A stretch of DNA of 18,795 nt. Origin: CAVZKK01 sp964573475 (GTDB taxonomy: Archaea; Thermoproteota; Bathyarchaeia; Bathyarchaeales; Bathycorpusculaceae). Shown here one piece after another: positions 14,580 to 18,795 of this stretch. The position numbers were made by a program, and so were the translations under genes. The DNA is taken from assembly GCA_964573475.1 (NCBI GenBank), contig CAZNJT010000024.1:1-18795 (forward strand). The letters are read 5' to 3'. The notes beneath the pieces were generated by a model. That model had not been told where the DNA came from. It did no database searches and worked only from the letters and a program-made list of their open reading frames with translations. Numbering within the stretch: the first letter of the stretch is position 1; each line of letters begins with the position of its first letter.

Positions 14580-15130
14580 TCAACCGCGAAAAGGGGTTCG
14601 CCCTCACTCACCGATGAACCCTCAGAAACATACACTTCTCGAACGGTTCCAGCCTTTGGGGCTGCAATTTCATTTTCCATCTTCATAGCTTCAAGAATGC
14701 AAAGAATTTGACCAGCCTTAACTTGGTCTCCCTTCTTGACTTTTACTGAGAGAATTTTGCCCGTCATGGGTGCAGTTATGGCGCCTTCAACCACCTGTTT
14801 AGTCGTCATAGTCCTTTTTGTGGCCGTTAGGGGGGTTGGTTCAAAAATGGTTAATGCTGGTTTTCTTGTTGGGGTTGTCACTTCAGCCTTGAATGTGGCT
14901 TCTTCAACCTTAACGGAAAAAAGCTTTTCGCGGTCAATTTTGGTCAGTTCTATTTGGTATGTTTTGCCATTTATTTTTATGGAGAATTCCTTTTCCAAGT
15001 CAAGTTTATTAGTTGGTAATTCTATGCTTAGGGATTTATCGTCTATTCTTACCGTGAAGGAATTTTCCCCTATTATTGTCAGTTCAATTTTCCGGGGTTT
15101 GTCGTCAATGAAAACTTCATAAGCTGGCAT
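14576..15130 (-). CDS. biotin carboxyl carrier protein of a carboxyltransferase complex
   Basis: This 184-residue protein carries biotin on Lys150 in the signature EAMKM (147-151). The C-terminal 75 residues are a biotinyl/lipoyl domain: ITAPMTGKILSVKVKKGD, then EAMKM, then EIAAPKAGTVREVYVSEG. The first 85 residues hold two similar beta-rich units (about 4-39 and 49-84), each with an IELT core and a following F-x-V strand. A Thr/Pro-rich linker (85-105) links them to the biotin domain. It begins two bases after the stop of the carboxyltransferase gene, so the two are one operon and one complex (1.3S-like chain of transcarboxylase, or PycB/OadA partner). Confidence 0.92.
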   Translation of the reverse strand: MPAYEVFIDDKPRKIELTIIGENSFTVRIDDKSLSIELPTNKLDLEKEFSIKINGKTYQIELTKIDREKLFSVKVEEATFKAEVTTPTRKPALTIFEPTPLTATKRTMTTKQVVEGAITAPMTGKILSVKVKKGDQVKAGQILCILEAMKMENEIAAPKAGTVREVYVSEGSSVSEGEPLFAVD

Positions 15131-15132
15131 TG

Positions 15133-16737
15133 TTATGCACCATGTTCAGCTAGGCTTTGCCGGGCAGCTAATACCCAAGGTGATGTGGCTCCCTTCGCCC
15201 TAACGGGTATCAGCGCCTTAACTCCACGCGAACTCATCAGGTAAGTGGCAACTGCCACTGAGACTGCTGCAACTTCTTCAAGTTCCATGATTTTCTCGGG
15301 CGGAATTCCAGTTTTAGCTTCTTCCCTTTTAGCTTTCCTCTTCTTAAAGAATTCTAAAGCTACTTGTGGAAACAGCGCGTAGGTTAATTTGTCCTCCTCG
15401 CTTTCAATGTATGGTTTTACGTCGTCCGGTATTTTGTCGAGCGCTGGCTCTATAAGGTCGGCTGGGCGGCATGTTATGGGTTCCTCGTCGCCGATGATTT
15501 TCTTTTTCACTTTCGGATCGATTGGGGCTGGCGGCTTTCCGTAAAAGCCCTTCACGTAGTCTTTTATCTCGTTCGGCACAATGCTGTAACGCTTGCCAGA
15601 AAGAACATTAAATACGGCTTGTATGCCGACAAGCTGGCTCGTAGGCGTTACTAGTGGGGGATATCCAAGCTCTTTTCTAACCTTTGGAACTTCCTCAAGA
15701 ACTTCCTTCAGCCTGTTGAGCGCTTTCTGCTCTCTCAGCTGTTCAAGAAGGTTGGAGAACATTCCGCCGGGGATTTGATGAACTATAATGGAAGCGTCAA
15801 CCCTTTCAGCCTTTGAGTCAATAAGCTTTAGGGGGTCGTAATATTTCTCTCGTAACTCTCGGAAGTAAGCTGCAATCTCGCTTAAGAGTTCTATGTCAAG
15901 TCCAGGGTCATAGGGTGTTCCTTTCAAGGCGGCTACAACGGATTCGACTGGAGGCTGAGAAGTGCCCCAAGCTAATGGCGAGAAGGCTGTGTCGATTATG
16001 TCTACGCCTGTTTCGCATGCGCGGAGGTAGGTCATCATGACCATGCCGCTTGTGCTGTGAGAGTGTAAATGTATTGGTAAGCCTACTTCTTTTTTTAAGG
16101 CGGTTATGATCTCGTAGGCTGGTTGTGGAGCGAGCATTCCAGCCATGTCTTTGATGCAGATGGAATCACAATCGAATTCGGCTAGTTTTTTGGCGACTTT
16201 TACGTAGTACTTTATGGTGTGAACTGGGCTAATTGTGTAGCAAATGCTTCCTTGCGCATGTTTGCCTAAGTCTTTGATGGTTTTGATGGCTACCTCCATG
16301 TTTCTTACGTCGTTTAAAGCGTCAAAAACTCGGAATATATCTATGCCGTTTTCAGCGGCTTTTTCCACGAATTTTATTACAACGTCGTCTGGATAGTTGC
16401 GGTAGCCTACTACGTTTTGTCCACGAAGCAGCATTTGCAGCGGCGTCTTTTTTATTCGACTTTTTAGAGTTCGAATTCTTTCCCATGGGTCTTCGGCTAA
16501 AAAGCGTATTGCAACGTCGAAAGTGGCTCCACCCCACATTTCTAGCGAAAAGAAGCCCACTTGGTCGATTTTTTCAGCTATAGCAGTCATAGTGTCAGTG
16601 CGCATTCTCGTAGCCATTAAGGATTGGTGTGCATCTCGAAATGTTGTGTCAGTTATTTTGACTGGCTTTGTCAGAGTAGCTAGACCCTCCCTTATATATA
16701 GATTGAACTTTGGAGTAGAAAGGGTGAGTAAAGACAT
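15133..16737 (-). CDS. pycB: biotin-dependent carboxyltransferase subunit, pyruvate/oxaloacetate type (PycB/OadA/5S-like)
   Basis: This TIM-barrel carboxyltransferase moves CO2 between biotin and pyruvate/oxaloacetate. The barrel start DTTFRDAHQSLMATRMRT (30-47) includes the metal ligand Asp35. The active-site Lys196, which becomes carbamylated, is in CIKDMAG. His225 and His227 in LHSHSTSG complete the metal site. A conserved PYC/OADA domain follows to about residue 460. Unlike many PycB/OadA proteins it has no biotin domain of its own; the next gene supplies it. Instead it ends (about 487-534) with EEVAAVSVAVATYL and SPWVLAARQSL, resembling the C-terminal segment of sodium-pump decarboxylase delta/OadG chains. 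No biotin carboxylase gene is nearby. Start ATG 16737. Confidence 0.93.
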   Translation of the reverse strand: MSLLTLSTPKFNLYIREGLATLTKPVKITDTTFRDAHQSLMATRMRTDTMTAIAEKIDQVGFFSLEMWGGATFDVAIRFLAEDPWERIRTLKSRIKKTPLQMLLRGQNVVGYRNYPDDVVIKFVEKAAENGIDIFRVFDALNDVRNMEVAIKTIKDLGKHAQGSICYTISPVHTIKYYVKVAKKLAEFDCDSICIKDMAGMLAPQPAYEIITALKKEVGLPIHLHSHSTSGMVMMTYLRACETGVDIIDTAFSPLAWGTSQPPVESVVAALKGTPYDPGLDIELLSEIAAYFRELREKYYDPLKLIDSKAERVDASIIVHQIPGGMFSNLLEQLREQKALNRLKEVLEEVPKVRKELGYPPLVTPTSQLVGIQAVFNVLSGKRYSIVPNEIKDYVKGFYGKPPAPIDPKVKKKIIGDEEPITCRPADLIEPALDKIPDDVKPYIESEEDKLTYALFPQVALEFFKKRKAKREEAKTGIPPEKIMELEEVAAVSVAVATYLMSSRGVKALIPVRAKGATSPWVLAARQSLAEHGA

Positions 16738-16869
16738 ATTAATTCATTTAGGTGTTGGAAACATTTTTTGCATCAACAAATTTGCTTCATAGAAGACAAA
16801 CGAACAACAGTCAAGACGCAAGTTGCTGGTATTGGAGAGTGTAGTTCTTTTTTGTCAGATTGACCATAT

Positions 16870-16880
16870 CTTAAATATAC
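16870..16880 (+). promoter_or_regulatory. TATA-like box upstream of the DUF3795-like gene
   Basis: CTTAAATATAC lies about 35 bases before the ATG at 16912. This leaves a short leader holding GAGGT (16901-16905), six bases before the start codon. Confidence 0.45.
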
Positions 16881-16911
16881 ACAATCGTTCATGCTAGCGT
16901 GAGGTTGCAGT

Positions 16912-17268
16912 ATGGATAAAATGGTTGCATTTTGTGGAATAGTTTGCACGGACTGTGACGCCTTTATAGCAACACAGGAAAATAATGACGCAAAAAGAAG
17001 GGAGATGGCAGAATCTGCGTCGAAACAGCTTGGCCGCAAAGTAAAGCCTGAAGAAATAAACTGTGCCGCTTGTTTGAATACAGGTGGACGGCACATCGGT
17101 TACTGCAATGTCTGTGAGATAAGAAAATGCGGAATGGAAAAGGAAGTTGAGAACTGCGCTTACTGCATTGACTACGAATGTGAAAAACTTGCCAAGTTCC
17201 TTGAGCAGGCCCCAAAGGCTAAGAAGACACTTGAAAAGATACGGCAACAAAAAATTGAACAGAAATAA
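16912..17268 (+). CDS. DUF3795-like cysteine-rich, probably zinc-binding protein
   Basis: This is a 118-residue protein with 11 cysteines. The arrangement begins FCGIVCTDCDAF (Cys8, 12, 15), typical of DUF3795, then CAAC (51, 54), CNVC (65, 68), Cys73, CAYC (82, 85) and Cys90. Several CxxC pairs imply two or more metal sites, zinc or possibly an Fe-S cluster. It ends in a charged helical tail. The function of the family is not known to me. The start ATG has GAGGT six bases upstream. It converges on the GNAT-TPR gene with a gap of 25 bases, the one convergent pair here that does not overlap. Confidence 0.83.
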   Translation: MDKMVAFCGIVCTDCDAFIATQENNDAKRREMAESASKQLGRKVKPEEINCAACLNTGGRHIGYCNVCEIRKCGMEKEVENCAYCIDYECEKLAKFLEQAPKAKKTLEKIRQQKIEQK

Positions 17269-17293
17269 AAACGCGCATACACTCATCACAAAC

Positions 17294-18445
17294 TTATGTT
17301 TCCGACTTTTGAAGTCGAACCAACAAATCTTTCCATTCCCGTGTATCGTGTAAGCATTCGAATTCTTCACAACTTTTTATGGAATTAATTTCAGTCCACC
17401 CTTCATTAATTGCTGCCTTGAGACATCTAAAAGCTGCGGTTCGATTTCCTAAGGCAGCCCAAGCACGAGCTGCAAGATGGTAGTATAGGTGCATTTCCTC
17501 AAGCATCCAATCAGGCATATTTTGGCGCGGTGTAGCGAATACTTTTTCGTAGCATTCAGCAGCTTCTCTATATCGCTTTTCCCTGAAACGTACAAGACCT
17601 GTTTCAGCAAGATGGTTGGCTTCGTTATATACGCAATAATATTGAACATAGCTTCTTTCCTTCATGAACCCAACTTTTTCCGCGACACCAATTGAACCTA
17701 GATTGAATTCATTGCAGTGCCAACCGACGGATGTAAAACCGTGTGATAAACAATGGTCGACAGCTGTTGCAACAATAAGTGTCGCCAACCCTCGTCTCCT
17801 ATAGTCTGACCTAGTTCGGATGCCTATCTCGCAAGCCCTACCGCTAACACAATCCGCTAGAGACCAGCTAACAACCTCTTTACCATGTACCAAGCAGAAG
17901 CCAAATCCCTTTTCCAGAAAATCATCGATAGAATCCCAATTGATCTCCATCCAATCTATCATATGGTTCGGAATTTTCAATCCCGGCTCCTCCAAGAGTT
18001 TCTTGTCAGCCCGCCGTACTGCAAATCCATCGGAAATTTGAGCCTTCCAGTCAACAACTTTCAATTCACTGCAAACATAATGCCTACGGAAAGCCTTTAG
18101 AGGAGTCCTTCCTCTGAATATGACATCCATCTTGTCCTCCCAAGAATCTGGATGAAAACCTATAGAAATGTCAGTCTCATCTTTTCTTACGGTATCTCCT
18201 GTGAAGAATTTTTTCATGATAAGCCTGTTCAACGAATGATTGAATGCATTGTTGTCTGGATATCCTGCGAGATAGTATCCCTCAACTGAACATAGAAATG
18301 CCGTTTTAGGATTCGCAACATCATCTACATAAATTCTGCCTGGACTGGTCCTTTCGATGACAGCGCGTATGATGAGGTTGTAATCTAACTCTTTGAATAG
18401 AGAACGTGCTTTTTCATATTCGGTTTCATTAAGCCTATGGATCAC
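17294..18445 (-). CDS. GNAT-family acetyltransferase with C-terminal TPR-like region
   Basis: This is a 383-residue protein. The N-terminal part (1-130), with SPGRIYVDDVANPKTAFL and YYLAGYPDN, resembles the GNAT_acetyltran group (PF12746-like). The acetyl-CoA loop RTRSDYRRRGLATLI (210-224) and the following GFTSVGWHCNEFNLGSIGVAEKVGF (236-260) complete the GNAT fold. Residues about 275-380 form TPR-like helices (GLVRFREKRYREAAECYEKV; YYHLAARAWAALGNRTAAFRCLKAAI), likely for protein contact. Acceptor unknown. The start is GTG 18445. It is divergent from the alkyltransferase gene, with about 112 bases between. Confidence 0.83.
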   Translation of the reverse strand: MIHRLNETEYEKARSLFKELDYNLIIRAVIERTSPGRIYVDDVANPKTAFLCSVEGYYLAGYPDNNAFNHSLNRLIMKKFFTGDTVRKDETDISIGFHPDSWEDKMDVIFRGRTPLKAFRRHYVCSELKVVDWKAQISDGFAVRRADKKLLEEPGLKIPNHMIDWMEINWDSIDDFLEKGFGFCLVHGKEVVSWSLADCVSGRACEIGIRTRSDYRRRGLATLIVATAVDHCLSHGFTSVGWHCNEFNLGSIGVAEKVGFMKERSYVQYYCVYNEANHLAETGLVRFREKRYREAAECYEKVFATPRQNMPDWMLEEMHLYYHLAARAWAALGNRTAAFRCLKAAINEGWTEINSIKSCEEFECLHDTREWKDLLVRLQKSET

Positions 18446-18557
18446 TGTTCAAACCCCTACACGTACTTTTGGGTTTCTGTGTTAGCTATTAGAGTAATAA
18501 ATATTATGTGCTTACACTTTACATAATATAGCGCGTGCTCTTTGAGGGGAATGATCA

Positions 18558-18795
18558 ATGAATAAGGATGCGGTTAAAACGGAAGAAGACGTTAGGCGTT
18601 TCTTGTCCGATAAGACAGAATTCGAAAAGGAAGTTTTGGTCGCCACATTCAAGATTCCACGAGGAAAAGTTAGCACATACAAGAGAATAGCAGAGAAAGT
18701 TGGCAAACCACGTTCTTATCGGGCTGTAGCTAATGCTTTACACAAGAATCCGCTTCACCCTATTGTTCCTTGTCATCGTGTTGTCAGGTCTGACG
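18558..18795 (+). CDS. ogt: methylated-DNA-protein-cysteine methyltransferase (cut by window edge)
   Basis: This suicidal repair protein takes alkyl groups from O6-alkylguanine onto its own Cys. The 79 visible residues hold the helix-turn-helix start VATFKIPRGKVSTYKRIAEKVG, the Arg finger in SYRAVANAL (Arg56) and the active site PCHRVV with Cys72. The Cys separates it from alkyltransferase-like proteins, which lack it. The N-terminus is short, as in small archaeal Ogt proteins, so the true protein probably ends within a few tens of residues. The ATG at 18558 has GAGGGGA seven bases upstream. An ATG at 18551 reads into a stop after four codons. Confidence 0.93.
   Translation, partial: MNKDAVKTEEDVRRFLSDKTEFEKEVLVATFKIPRGKVSTYKRIAEKVGKPRSYRAVANALHKNPLHPIVPCHRVVRSD

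Noticed and set aside
14736..15122. 128-codon ORF antisense to the biotin carrier gene
   Set aside because: It is a mirror of a gene with a clear biotinylation motif; no family resemblance.
16690..16700. TATATATAAG element inside the start of the carboxyltransferase gene (minus strand)
   Set aside because: It could be an internal promoter, but no good start codon follows at the right distance, and the codons are part of the conserved frame.
16894..17370. 158-codon ORF on the minus strand across the DUF3795-like gene
   Set aside because: It is antisense to a gene with conserved cysteine motifs and good start signals; its Phe/Leu-rich, low-complexity translation is what an antisense shadow gives.
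1..18795. CRISPR arrays, insertion sequences, prophage or toxin-antitoxin modules
   Set aside because: I looked for spaced direct repeats, transposase or integrase motifs and paired small genes and found none that I could support.

Overview
The window is archaeal. It encodes an archaeal-type elongation factor 2, a tRNA with a bulge-helix-bulge intron, the start of a PurP-type purine synthesis enzyme, archaeal TATA-like promoter elements and many TTG or GTG start codons. No RNA-specific marker fixes the lineage. The gene mix, moderate base composition and the unusual EF-2 fit an uncultured Thermoproteota lineage such as Bathyarchaeia, but that is inference. A run of 100 Ns inside the EF-2 gene shows that this is a scaffold from a draft or metagenome assembly.

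Layout. Positions 1-143 (-) hold the start of a PurP homologue. Positions 336-1291 hold a small hypothetical gene facing a COG2112-like protein kinase. The kinase is divergent from EF-2 (1398-3643, with a gap at 2965-3064). The EF-2 carries Gln where diphthamide-bearing EF-2s have His. An Ogg1-type 8-oxoguanine glycosylase (3750-4643) faces a helical hypothetical protein (4640-5053). Next come an intron-containing tRNA(CAT) (5120-5214) and a flavodoxin-like protein (5225-5704). A structured non-coding stretch of about 320 bases follows. A minus-strand cluster then reads, in order of transcription, M24 peptidase, nicotinamidase-like hydrolase and GNAT-YoaP protein (8535 down to 6024). A three-gene ABC-2 exporter operon (8676-11340, +) faces a MoaD/ThiS-like ubiquitin-fold protein. 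A small orphan gene and a SAM methyltransferase follow.

The best metabolic block is 12900-16737. The catalytic chain of methylmalonyl-CoA mutase (+) converges on a biotin carrier protein and a pyruvate/oxaloacetate-type carboxyltransferase (both -). Together they suggest linked C3/C4 carboxyl transfer and propionate/succinate interconversion. No biotin carboxylase, 12S-type transferase or B12-binding mutase chain is in the window. The end holds a Cys-rich DUF3795-like protein, a GNAT-TPR protein and the start of an O6-alkylguanine-DNA alkyltransferase.

The two most notable observations are the EF-2 without a diphthamide histidine and a compact architecture in which four of five convergent gene pairs overlap by exactly four bases at their stop codons. 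I found no CRISPR array, insertion sequence, phage module or obvious defence system.
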